Assembly (NCBI GenBank): GCA_001013295.1
Contig: LAZY01000038.1
Coordinates: 19,671 to 83,670, forward strand
Reading direction: 5' to 3'
DNA length: 64,000 nt
Source of the DNA: Chryseobacterium indologenes
Lineage (GTDB): Bacteria > Bacteroidota > Bacteroidia > Flavobacteriales > Weeksellaceae
The notes under the pieces were generated by a model that was not told the DNA's origin, did not search any database, and worked only from the letters and a program-made list of their open reading frames with translations. Below, piece by piece: positions 17,449-25,449 of this stretch (its first letter is position 1; each line of letters starts with the position of its first letter). A program made the position numbers and the translations under genes.

Positions 17449-18192
17449 ATGACAACCAGAATATTAGAAAAAATAAAAGAAGTTGAAGCAGCAAGAGGCG
17501 TAGAAGTTCTTGTGGCTGTGGAATCAGGAAGCCGGGCGTGGGGATTTGCCTCGCCTGACAGTGATTATGACATCCGTTTCATATACCGCCATGAAAAGGA
17601 CTGGTATCTTTCACCATGGGATAAAGATGAAACCATTGAATTTATGACCAAGGATGATCTGGACGGTTCCGGATGGGATCTCAGGAAAACTTTCCATCTG
17701 TTGTTGAAGTCGAACGCCGCTTTGCTGAGCTGGTTCTATTCTCCTATTGTTTATAAGAAAGATGACAGGTTTGTGGAACTTTTCAAACCTTTGGCAGATG
17801 CCTGTTTCTCCCCGATAGCAGTTTCTTACCATTATTTAAGCATGAGCAAGAAATATCTGGAAGCCTGCAGAAGTGATGAAGTAAAATTAAAAAGTTTCTT
17901 TTATTGTCTCCGTACTACACTGACCGGAAAGTGGATCATAGAAAAAGGAACAGTTCCGCCTGTATTGTTCAGTGATTTGCTTATATTGACAGATGATGAA
18001 GTAAGAACAGCCATAGAGAATCTTGTAGCCCTGAAAGCAACAAAAGGAGAAGCTTATTATCATCCGAATGACTGGAAATTATTTGACTTTATGGAGAAAA
18101 CCATAGCAGACAATGAGGAAAAATCAAAAGGGCTGACGGGAAGTAAGGCAGATAAGATGGAAAGGGTTTTTAGAGAAATACTAAATCTGTAA
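17449..18192 (+). CDS. Polymerase-beta-type nucleotidyltransferase (first)
   Basis: 247-aa minimal nucleotidyltransferase. The catalytic pattern is seen at about residues 27-48: ESGSRAWGFASPDSDYDIRF, i.e. G-S followed by D-x-D. Members of this group accompany RNA ligases in RNA-repair clusters and are thought to add nucleotides to damaged RNA ends; the exact reaction is not established. The remaining sequence is helical (FFYCLRTTLTGKWIIEK...). The start MTTRILEK gives a normal N-terminus and lies 18 bp beyond the -7 box. First gene of an operon of four (spacing 14, 4 and -11 bp). Confidence 0.85.
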   Translation: MTTRILEKIKEVEAARGVEVLVAVESGSRAWGFASPDSDYDIRFIYRHEKDWYLSPWDKDETIEFMTKDDLDGSGWDLRKTFHLLLKSNAALLSWFYSPIVYKKDDRFVELFKPLADACFSPIAVSYHYLSMSKKYLEACRSDEVKLKSFFYCLRTTLTGKWIIEKGTVPPVLFSDLLILTDDEVRTAIENLVALKATKGEAYYHPNDWKLFDFMEKTIADNEEKSKGLTGSKADKMERVFREILNL

Positions 18193-18206
18193 AAAAACTA
18201 TAACTC

Positions 18207-18938
18207 ATGAAAAACATAATCGCTCTGTCTCCTATGTATACGGAAGACAGCAACAATCTGAAAAAAGCATCCCTCAGTTCACCTTATGAACTGAACCGTT
18301 TCAATGCAAAGTGGAATGTTCCTGAAGAATTTCGTGAGGATGTGATTGCTGTGTATGGTGAGGATATTTATGCAGAAATTGTTGCTGACCAGTGTCATTT
18401 AACCTTACTAAAACCTGCAGATGACTGGCTGGTTCACATTGATGAAGATTTTATCAAGCGTGAAATTTCTTATGGCCAGCTTAAAAACTTTGTTGATCAG
18501 GAAAATATATTCATCAAATGTTCCGATTTTAAAAGCTTTAAAGCCGGAGTTTTTCAAAAGGTAACAGACATCAAAGGGTTTGATACGCTCAATCAGGAAA
18601 TCACCGTCTTCACTTCAGAAGTTGTGGACTGGGAACTTGAAGTAAGGTGTTTTGTTTTCAATAAGGAGATTAAAACTCATTCTTCTTATTGGCGAAACAA
18701 CGCTTTTGATACCCACCCACTGTCTGAAACGGAACAGCAGGAAATGTTTTCTTTTTTTGATGCATTTATCCAAAAATATGCTTCTAACCTACCAGAGGCC
18801 ATTGTCCTGGATTTTGGAATTATCAAAGGAAAAGGCTGGGCACTGATCGAAGCTAATCCTGCATGGTGCTCAGGGTTGTATGCCTGCGATGCGGAAAAGG
18901 CTTTGGAAGTGATTGTGAAAAGTTGTATTAAAAATTAG
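18207..18938 (+). CDS. ATP-grasp domain protein (R2K-like)
   Basis: 243-aa protein with an ATP-grasp-like C-terminal half: VDWELEVRCFVFNKEIKTHSSYWRN and AIVLDFGIIKGKGWALIEANPAWCSGLYACD resemble the adenine-binding and metal-binding (D...E-x-N) motifs. It most resembles the small 'R2K' ATP-grasp group (DUF4343 type), which is recurrent in conflict and RNA-repair loci. It could form an amide or phosphoester bond on RNA or protein; the substrate is unknown. It lies between the nucleotidyltransferase and the kinase gene, tightly spaced. Confidence 0.75.
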   Translation: MKNIIALSPMYTEDSNNLKKASLSSPYELNRFNAKWNVPEEFREDVIAVYGEDIYAEIVADQCHLTLLKPADDWLVHIDEDFIKREISYGQLKNFVDQENIFIKCSDFKSFKAGVFQKVTDIKGFDTLNQEITVFTSEVVDWELEVRCFVFNKEIKTHSSYWRNNAFDTHPLSETEQQEMFSFFDAFIQKYASNLPEAIVLDFGIIKGKGWALIEANPAWCSGLYACDAEKALEVIVKSCIKN

Positions 18939-18942
18939 AATC

Positions 18943-19377
18943 ATGGAAATGATTATTTTTATAGGGATCCCCGCCAGCGGAAAAAGCTCATTGTACAAGG
19001 AGCTTTTTTTCAATTCACACATCAGAATAAGCATGGATCTCCTCAATACCAGAAATAAAGAAGGGAAACTCCTTCAGTATTGTTTTGATACCCAGTCTAA
19101 AATGGTCATCGATAATACCAATGTATCCTCAAAGGAAAGGAAAAGATATATTGATCTTGCCCGTAAGAACAAATATAAAATCCTCGCTTATTATTTTGAA
19201 TCTGATATAAAGACATGCCTCGAAAGAAATAAAAACCGTAAAGATTTTATCAATGAGATCGGAATCAAAGCGAAATTTAAAGAACTGGAGCCGCCTTCGT
19301 TGGAAGAAGTATTTGATAAAATAGTACAGGTAAAGATCATCAATACCCAATTTGAAATCAGTGATTATGAAATTTGA
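18943..19377 (+). CDS. P-loop kinase, polynucleotide-kinase-like
   Basis: 144-aa AAA_33/Zeta-type P-loop phosphotransferase. Walker A is GIPASGKSS (about 8-16); the VIDNTNVSSKERKRYI block is characteristic of the polynucleotide-kinase clade, and CLERNKNRK supplies lid arginines. A 5'-OH kinase would prepare RNA ends for ligation or removal in the same pathway as the neighbours. No phosphatase domain is fused. Its stop overlaps the start of the Thg1-like gene, implying coupled translation. Confidence 0.85.
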   Translation: MEMIIFIGIPASGKSSLYKELFFNSHIRISMDLLNTRNKEGKLLQYCFDTQSKMVIDNTNVSSKERKRYIDLARKNKYKILAYYFESDIKTCLERNKNRKDFINEIGIKAKFKELEPPSLEEVFDKIVQVKIINTQFEISDYEI

Positions 19378-20149
19378 AGAAATTGAAATTCTAATGCGAA
19401 AAAATGAAACCCTTTCCGAGCAGTATATATTGCCGGAAAATTTCATTATTGTAAGATTAGATGGAAAAGGTTTTACAAAACTGACTAAAGAAAAACTTTC
19501 ATTAGAGAAACCTTTTGATCAAAAATTCAGCGTGGTAATGACCAATACGGTTAAACATCTCTTTAACTCAGGATTCAGAATCATCTATGGCTATACTCAA
19601 AGCGATGAAATCTCTCTATTGATTCATAAGGACGATAATACCTTCAGCAGAAAAATAAGAAAGATCAACTCTGTATTGGCCGGGGAAGCCAGTGCATTTT
19701 TCAGTCTTCAGTTTCAGGAGGTTTGTGTGTTTGACTGCAGGGTCATTGCGGTTCCGAATCATGATATGATTTTGGACTATTTCTGCTGGAGACAGGAAGA
19801 TTCGCACAGAAATTCACTTTCAGCCTACTGCTACTGGACCTTGAGAAATAACGGATGTAATGCGAAACAGGCTACTGAAAAAATTGAAAAACTATCGATG
19901 GCCGATAAAAATGAATTGCTTTTTCAATATGGAATTAATTATAATAACATCCCTTTCTGGCAAAAAAGAGGAATAGGAATCTTTATAAAAGAAACAGATA
20001 AAATAGGTTATAATCCTTTTACAAAGCAAAATGTAGCTTCGATTCGGAAAACTCTTCATGTGGAACAGGAGCTCTCTGTAAGAGAAAACTACAGATCATT
20101 TATAAACGCTATAGTAAAGAATGCTCTAAAAAAAGATACAAAAAAATAA
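19367..20149 (+). CDS. Thg1-like 3'-5' RNA polymerase
   Basis: 260-aa member of the tRNAHis-guanylyltransferase (Thg1/TLP) family, enzymes that add nucleotides to RNA 5' ends in the 3'-to-5' direction and can repair 5'-truncated tRNAs. The two catalytic metal motifs are visible: FIIVRLDGKGFTKLTK (about 25-40) and YGYTQSDEISLLI (about 73-85). The region equivalent to the HINNLYN motif reads DSHRNSLSAYCYW, closer to bacterial TLPs than to eukaryotic Thg1. The start used is MKFEEIEI, overlapping the kinase stop by 11 bp. The second tRNA-like RNA starts 73 bp after the stop, a natural candidate substrate or cofactor. Confidence 0.92.
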   Translation: MKFEEIEILMRKNETLSEQYILPENFIIVRLDGKGFTKLTKEKLSLEKPFDQKFSVVMTNTVKHLFNSGFRIIYGYTQSDEISLLIHKDDNTFSRKIRKINSVLAGEASAFFSLQFQEVCVFDCRVIAVPNHDMILDYFCWRQEDSHRNSLSAYCYWTLRNNGCNAKQATEKIEKLSMADKNELLFQYGINYNNIPFWQKRGIGIFIKETDKIGYNPFTKQNVASIRKTLHVEQELSVRENYRSFINAIVKNALKKDTKK

Positions 20150-20171
20150 TTTTTTTTAAATAAAATAATAT

Positions 20172-20207
20172 TACGCAAATACATTGCGCATTAACCCACT
20201 TACTTTG
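20172..20207 (+). promoter_or_regulatory. Operator/promoter of the tRNA-like RNA and Ro60 unit
   Basis: TACGCAA-ATACA-TTGCGCA (20172-20190), 9 bp, TTACTTTG (20200-20207), then GCATCATCAAA. It is almost a copy of the rtcB promoter. The predicted transcript begins only a few bases before the acceptor stem of the RNA at 20223. Confidence 0.75.
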
Positions 20208-20222
20208 CATCATCAAATAAGA

Positions 20223-20354
20223 GAGACTGTAGCTCAGAAGGATAGAGCAACGTAAAAACACTTTATATAATTTTAATCTGCTTCGGCAGGTGTGATCATA
20301 AAGTTACTTCGCTTTTCACGCCGTAGGTCGCCGGTTCGAGTCCGGCCAGTCTTT
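20223..20354 (+). ncRNA. tRNA-like RNA upstream of Ro60 (YrlA-like)
   Basis: Acceptor GAGACTG (20223-20229) pairs with CAGTCTT (20347-20353); U8/A9, D arm GCTC-AGAAGGATA-GAGC, 5-nt variable AGGTC and T arm GCCGG-TTCGAGT-CCGGC are all tRNA-like, with T as discriminator and no CCA. The anticodon stem is only ACG/CGT, and the loop is replaced by about 70 nt that holds ACTTTAT/ATAAAGT and a CTGC-TTCG-GCAG hairpin. In Salmonella-type rsr loci the Y RNA YrlA carries a tRNA-mimic module; here the order promoter, RNA, Ro60 gene is the same idea. Shared with the RNA at 12539 are the tRNA shell and an ACTTT/AAAGT helix in the insert. Confidence 0.82.
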
Positions 20355-20359
20355 CTGAT

Positions 20360-20436
20360 GAAGTGGTGTGAGATTAAGGTTACTTCGTAACTTACATACA
20401 AAACTCAGCCTTAATCGGTTTTAATCACTTCTTTTT
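20360..20436 (+). ncRNA. Long stem following the tRNA-like RNA, ending in a T-run
   Basis: Nested helices GAAGTG/CACTTC (20360-20365 with 20426-20431), GATTAAGG/CCTTAATC (20372-20379 with 20409-20416) and an inner GTTAC-TTC-GTAAC hairpin, followed by CTTTTTATTC. It can act as the Y-RNA-type Ro-binding stem at the other end of the RNA and at the same time as an intrinsic terminator 22 bp before the Ro60 start codon. Together with 20223-20354 it would make an RNA of about 215 nt. Confidence 0.65.
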
Positions 20437-20457
20437 ATTCATTTAAAAACTAATGAT

Positions 20458-21834
20458 ATGTCAAAATTTAACACAAAAAAAACTGGGTTCGACTCTGGTA
20501 TCATTGCCGGAACATTGACAGATACAGCCGGAAAATATTCAGATTATGAATTGCTGAGAAGAGTGACTCTGGCCAATCTTCTTTTTGAATCCGATTATTA
20601 CCAGTCTGCCGATACCATCATGACGCAGATTGAAGATTTATGTCATAAAGTGGATGGAGAAAAGATCATTGAACTGGCCATCGAATGCCGTTTCGAGCAA
20701 AAGCTGAGACATACTCCGCTATGGCTGCTTATTCTTGCCAATGAAATTCATGGAGTTTCTGTGAAGGATGCCATTGCCAAAATTGCCAACAGGCCGGATA
20801 TGACCATTGATTTACTTCAGGTGCTGAAAGTAAGAAACGGGTCTTATAAAATGTCTAAGCCAATCAAAAAAGGACTGGCCAAAGCTTTCGATCAATATGA
20901 TGAATATCAGATCGCCAAATATAGAAAAAGCAATATGCTCTTATCTCTGGTAGACGTTGTGAATCTGGTACATCCAAAACCAACAGCCAAAAATGAGCAT
21001 GCATTGAAAGCGCTTGTTGAAGATACTCTTCGGCCTGCCAATACATGGGAAACAGCTCTTTCTCAAGGTGCTGATAAAAAGGAAACTTTTGAAAGAATGA
21101 TCTCTGAAAAGAGTTTAGGCTCTCTTGCTATTCTGAGAAATCTCAGAAATATGACTGAAGCCGGGCTGTCAAGAGAAAATATCAGAACTGCAATCTCACA
21201 AGTCAACAGCTCATGGCTGACTCCGTTGAATTTTCTGGCAGCTCAAAGAAATGCCGTAGAATTCACTGCTGATATTGACCATGCGATGGAAAAATGTTTT
21301 TCCGGAGAGAAGATCAAAGGAACAACAATTTTAGCCATTGACGTATCCGGAAGTATGGGACAGATTACCTCTTCCCAATCTCAGTTTTCAAGGATGGATC
21401 TTGCTTTTGCCATGGCAGCTGCAGGTTCTTATATCTTTGAAGATCTGATCCTTGTTTTTACGGCAGGAGACGATCATGAGAGAACAGGAAAACACATGAT
21501 CTGGAGCAGTGGTAAAGGACTTGGATTATTTAATCATTATCGGTCAATCAATACTGAGGTAGGCCATGGAGGAATCTTTACCTATCAGCTGTGTGAATGG
21601 CTGAAAGAAAAAGGGTATGCAAAAGATGCAGAACGACTGGTCGTAATCTCCGATAGTCAGGATATTGATGCGCATTACGGACTGAGCAGAAAGCCGGATA
21701 CGTCACCGTATAAAACGTCTTATATCATTGATATTTCAACCCATACCCACGGTATAAAAACCGGGAACTGGACCGCAGAAATCAATGGATGGAGCGATAA
21801 AGTATTTCATTATATTAAAGCTCTGGAAAGCTAA
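20458..21834 (+). CDS. rsr: TROVE-domain protein, Ro60/Rsr orthologue
   Basis: 458-aa bacterial Ro60. The N-terminal TROVE part (about 1-290) is a helical HEAT-like ring that holds misfolded or non-coding RNA, here including SDYELLRRVTLANLLFESDYYQSADTIM-type repeats; the C-terminal vWA part contains the MIDAS motif AIDVSGSMG (about 292-300) and FTAGDD. Ro60 proteins bind Y RNAs and guide nucleases or repair enzymes. It lacks a signal peptide. It is preceded by a dedicated tRNA-like/Y-like RNA and followed by a terminator overlapping its own stop, so expression of downstream genes may require read-through. Confidence 0.93.
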   Translation: MSKFNTKKTGFDSGIIAGTLTDTAGKYSDYELLRRVTLANLLFESDYYQSADTIMTQIEDLCHKVDGEKIIELAIECRFEQKLRHTPLWLLILANEIHGVSVKDAIAKIANRPDMTIDLLQVLKVRNGSYKMSKPIKKGLAKAFDQYDEYQIAKYRKSNMLLSLVDVVNLVHPKPTAKNEHALKALVEDTLRPANTWETALSQGADKKETFERMISEKSLGSLAILRNLRNMTEAGLSRENIRTAISQVNSSWLTPLNFLAAQRNAVEFTADIDHAMEKCFSGEKIKGTTILAIDVSGSMGQITSSQSQFSRMDLAFAMAAAGSYIFEDLILVFTAGDDHERTGKHMIWSSGKGLGLFNHYRSINTEVGHGGIFTYQLCEWLKEKGYAKDAERLVVISDSQDIDAHYGLSRKPDTSPYKTSYIIDISTHTHGIKTGNWTAEINGWSDKVFHYIKALES

Positions 21835-21853
21835 ATGTTTTCCAGAGTTTTTT
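21821..21853 (+). terminator. Terminator overlapping the Ro60 stop codon
   Basis: Perfect stem CTCTGGAAA/TTTCCAGAG with an 8-nt loop that contains the stop codon, followed by seven T residues. Confidence 0.8.
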
Positions 21854-21877
21854 TCTAAAACCTAACCAAAGAAAACC

Positions 21878-22795
21878 ATGAAAAAAAAACTAAAATTCAG
21901 ACATCTGAATGAAGAATTTGCTATTGCTCGGGACAGGGAGAATGAAAAATACGGACTGTACAACAAAATTACACAGACTTTCGACATTCCTGTGATTTAC
22001 AAATATCTTAATCCTGATCTTGAAAAAAGCCAGCTGCTGGCAGCAGAGAATGAATACGGTTTATATGGTTATCTGAATCTAAAAAATGAAGTTATTATTC
22101 CCTTTCAATACGAACATGCCACAGGATTTCGGAATGGGTTTGCATACATCAGCAGGTTTACAGAAGAAGACGGCAGAGGAATAGCTTATGAAGGCGTTAT
22201 CAATGAAAAAGGAGAACCCGTTCTCCCCATGGAATATGAAAAGCTCTACATTCAGCATCCTCATCATTATGCCATTGTACAGAAGAATGGATAACAGGGG
22301 ATCATCACCCTGGATGAACAGGAAATTATCCCTCTGGAATTCGACCATATTGAAACGTTCTGTTACAGTAACGGGGAATTATTTGAATGTACCCAAAATC
22401 AAAAAACAGGTGTTTACGATGTGAAATCAGGCAAATTTGTCATTCCTTTGGAATTAGAAAGCATAGAAGATAGTTTTATAATCGATACCAATCCGGGTTA
22501 TATATACTATATTTTTACCAGAAACGGACTTCAGGCTCTGGTAAAATTTCAAAATGAAACTTTTACTTTCCTTACCGACTATATTTATGCCCCTATTGAT
22601 CATCTTGAAATGTCTGAAAACAGAGTCAGAGTGGCCAGGAATGGGCTCTGGGGAGCTACAGATATAGATGGAAAACTGATTATTCCTTGTGAATATGACT
22701 GGATAGGTTATGCAAGGAATGGTAAGATAAAGGCAGAAAAAAGCGGGAAAGAATATATTTTAGACCTTAACGGGACCTTAATAGAATCAAAATAG
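21878..22795 (+). pseudogene. WG-repeat protein gene interrupted by an in-frame TAA
   Basis: Two open frames, 21878-22294 and 22421-22795, are in the same frame and belong together: only one codon, TAA at 22292-22294, interrupts them. Reading through gives ...QKNG-stop-QGIITLDEQEIIPLEFDHIE..., where a lysine codon is expected in the repeated NGKxG motif, so a single A-to-T change explains it. The whole 305-codon protein consists of WG-type repeats (KYGLYNKITQTFDIPVIY, NEYGLYGYLNLKNEVIIPF, NGLWGATDIDGKLIIPCEYDWI), a beta-propeller-like scaffold. It may be a recent pseudogene, a sequencing error, or split into two polypeptides. It lies within the repair operon. Confidence 0.85.
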
Positions 22796-22871
22796 TGGTA
22801 AGTTATCTTTTAGAAAGAAGATTATAGTCTATTTTTGAAGAGTATTACCCATACAGCATAAAAACATAACC

Positions 22872-23825
22872 ATGCAAAAAGAAAGCATCATCACCATCAA
22901 CCGGACAAAGGAAAATTCCGATTTGAACTGGGCTCTAAAACGTTACCTCCCGGGGTTCAAAGACGGTCAGAAAACGATTACCGGAATCTATTTCCCATGG
23001 GAACAGCTCTTTGAAAATAAAGAAAATATCACAGAGATTTCTGAAAAAATCACACAGCTTTTCAATGAATATGCGGCCAATCATTCTTTTGGAAGCATTC
23101 ATTATCAACCTCAGCACAGAGATGTCTTTCTTTGTAGAATAGATGTATTTTCTTCCTATTACTGGATTGAATTTATTTATACCAAAAACCAATGGAATCT
23201 GAAAACCAAAAACTATCAGTGGGAAGATGAATCTTTTATTCTATCTCATGGAACATCCGATGATCAGGATTTCATCGGTACCCAGATCGGATATAAGATT
23301 CTTTTCTATTCCTTTGAACATCGTCCAACAGATGAAAACGGGTACAGAAAAAGAAAATACAGTCTGCCTGTTTATATCAACAAAGAAAGTTTATTCAACA
23401 GCAATTATCAGTTTTGTTTTTCAAAAAATGATGGATTGAGAAGGGATCATAGAGTGAGAAGCATCAATCTACTGGTTGATGAAGATTTTGATTATTTCCT
23501 GCAAGTCGATTCAAACGAATATTCAGAAGCTACAGGTCGGGAATTAAATTTTATAATACAAGGGCAGTTGCCGAAAAAGATTCTTTTTCCCCTCCTTGAA
23601 GTCATTCATAAGAATAAAAGCCACCAGAATTACGGCTACTCTATAACAGATATTCCCACTTCAAACTTTACGTTTAAAATTAATGGAAAATTTTATCAGT
23701 CATCAATTTTATTTTATACAGGAGAAGAAGAAGACCCTGATTTTAGCAATCTGGAAACCCTGGAAACGGCCATTATAGAATGGGTAGACAAAATTGTTGA
23801 ATTACAAAAAGAAGGATTATCATGA
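22872..23825 (+). CDS. Unknown 317-aa protein of the repair operon
   Basis: Not recognised. Soluble, rich in aromatic residues and charged strands (ITGIYFPWEQLFENKENITEISEKITQ; SYYWIEFIYTKNQWNLKTKNYQW), with no metal or nucleotide motif that I can name. It overlaps the next gene by 4 bp (ATGA), so the two are translationally coupled and likely act together. Expression probably depends on the Ro60 region promoter or an unseen internal one. A processing or adaptor role in RNA repair is only a guess from position. Confidence 0.6.
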   Translation: MQKESIITINRTKENSDLNWALKRYLPGFKDGQKTITGIYFPWEQLFENKENITEISEKITQLFNEYAANHSFGSIHYQPQHRDVFLCRIDVFSSYYWIEFIYTKNQWNLKTKNYQWEDESFILSHGTSDDQDFIGTQIGYKILFYSFEHRPTDENGYRKRKYSLPVYINKESLFNSNYQFCFSKNDGLRRDHRVRSINLLVDEDFDYFLQVDSNEYSEATGRELNFIIQGQLPKKILFPLLEVIHKNKSHQNYGYSITDIPTSNFTFKINGKFYQSSILFYTGEEEDPDFSNLETLETAIIEWVDKIVELQKEGLS

Positions 23826-24532
23826 ATTATAAAGTCATCTATAACGAGGAAAAACTCAAAGAATTCATCAACTGGCTTCCGGATCTGCAGCCTAACGAAC
23901 AATATTATGTGCAGCTCCTCGCAAGAAGAAAATACAACCCGGAAACCGGACTGAAATCTGACAAAGCCCAGTTAAAACGTTTTACCACCACCAAGGAAAG
24001 ACTGTTTCATAAAATCAGCCAGCTTGAGCTTCCTATCGGACGTTACGAATCCGGAGATGTTGACATTTCTCAGGATAATCTGGCATTGTATATCACTCCC
24101 AATCCAAGAGATCTGCATAAAGCTTCTTTATTGCTGATGCGGGAAATTTCAGACAAACTGATCAGAAATGACAATGCCATCAATCCGCATACCCTGTCTT
24201 TGAATATTATCCAGACTACTACTTCAAGGAAAATATTCTTCGATCTTGATATTGATTTTAAAACAGAAAACCATCAGATCGCTATTGACAAATTCCGAAA
24301 GGATATGGAAGATTGTCTCAATACGGACTGCCTCAGTTTTATCAAAACCAATGGTGGGCTGCATTGCCTGATCAAATTGGAAGATATTGAAAAGGAATAT
24401 CAGAAAAGCTGGTACCAAAAGGTTTCACAATTGGGTTGCGATGAATATGAAGTAACCATGAACGGAGATAATGTGCTTCCGGTACCCGGAGGTGTGCAGG
24501 GAATAAATTTTTCACCTTATTTTTTAGAGTAA
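23822..24532 (+). CDS. Possible prim-pol (AEP)-like protein
   Basis: 236-aa protein. About residues 137-143 read FFDLDIDF, a DxD metal motif at a strand end, and about 60 residues later KTNGGLHCLIKL resembles the S/T-G-G-x-H nucleotide motif of archaeo-eukaryotic primases; a PVPGGVQG segment follows near the C-terminus. Prim-pol domains that act on RNA are known in some RNA-repair clusters, so the match in context is suggestive. The N-terminal 110 residues (YYVQLLARRKYNPETGLKSDKAQLKRF) are a separate region with many basic residues. The start overlaps the upstream gene by 4 bp. Assignment is tentative. Confidence 0.55.
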   Translation: MNYKVIYNEEKLKEFINWLPDLQPNEQYYVQLLARRKYNPETGLKSDKAQLKRFTTTKERLFHKISQLELPIGRYESGDVDISQDNLALYITPNPRDLHKASLLLMREISDKLIRNDNAINPHTLSLNIIQTTTSRKIFFDLDIDFKTENHQIAIDKFRKDMEDCLNTDCLSFIKTNGGLHCLIKLEDIEKEYQKSWYQKVSQLGCDEYEVTMNGDNVLPVPGGVQGINFSPYFLE

Positions 24533-24537
24533 ACAGG

Positions 24538-25449
24538 ATGTGTACCGTAAATAATGAAATAAAGCTTTGTACTTGTGCCGAAGGGAATATTGATGAAATC
24601 AAAAATATTTACATCTGGACTTTGAATCGGTATATGGGTTCAAAAGCATCAAGAATAAGAGGGATCATCATGCGTCCTATCGAAGATTTTGAAAACGGAA
24701 TTTCCACAAACCGCATCCTCTCAAAATTAAACACGGGAAATATCTTTGATTTTGAATATACCCCTCAGGAAAGAGATACTTTACATATTAGTTTTAATGC
24801 AAAATACAGAATCGAATATCAATATTTCTCATTAATATTTAAAGATAAAATATGGCAAAAAGGCTGTAATCCTTTTTTCACAAGCAAGGAGGAAAAAATT
24901 GCAGAGGGAGAAGTACAGATTATTTACAACAAAGAAAATCTTTTTCTGAAGCATTGTGAAGATTTACAGGCAAAATATGGAATTGAAATACCGGAATCGG
25001 TCAAAATAAAAGCATCCGGCCTACCCATTGATTCATCAGATCCTGTTTATCTGGCTATAAAAAACTTCAAAGAATGTAAGATTTTTTATACTGAAGATTT
25101 TATAGAACTTGCTGCCGGGAAGTATTTCGATACACATCCCAATACTGAGAGCTCAGAGAAATTACAATTGCTGATCGATCAGGCCCAAAATAGCTTTTCA
25201 TTACCGGAAAAAAGGTTTGTCTCTCACGAAACAGATTTCTCTTTTCTTAACGACTGTTTTCATGATCTAAGTGGTAATATTGATAAAGGCGTGGTTATTG
25301 CCATTCCTATTCAGGATCGTGAATATCTTATCGTTAATGGTATCTGGTATGGAAGAACAGTAGTCAGAAGTCAGAAAGATAAAAGATATTTTAAGAATAA
25401 AAATCAAAAATTAAAATACGAAGACTTTGAGTCTTCTAAAAAATCATGA
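24538..25449 (+). CDS. Unknown 303-aa protein of the repair operon
   Basis: Not recognised. It starts with a cysteine-rich stretch (MCTVNNEIKLCTCAEGNIDEI) with C-x-C that could bind metal, followed by mixed alpha/beta sequence (KASRIRGIIMRPIEDFENG, FNAKYRIEYQYFSLIFKDKIW). It has no signal peptide. It lies 5 bp after the prim-pol-like gene and overlaps the second nucleotidyltransferase gene by 4 bp, so all three are one translational unit. Confidence 0.6.
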   Translation: MCTVNNEIKLCTCAEGNIDEIKNIYIWTLNRYMGSKASRIRGIIMRPIEDFENGISTNRILSKLNTGNIFDFEYTPQERDTLHISFNAKYRIEYQYFSLIFKDKIWQKGCNPFFTSKEEKIAEGEVQIIYNKENLFLKHCEDLQAKYGIEIPESVKIKASGLPIDSSDPVYLAIKNFKECKIFYTEDFIELAAGKYFDTHPNTESSEKLQLLIDQAQNSFSLPEKRFVSHETDFSFLNDCFHDLSGNIDKGVVIAIPIQDREYLIVNGIWYGRTVVRSQKDKRYFKNKNQKLKYEDFESSKKS

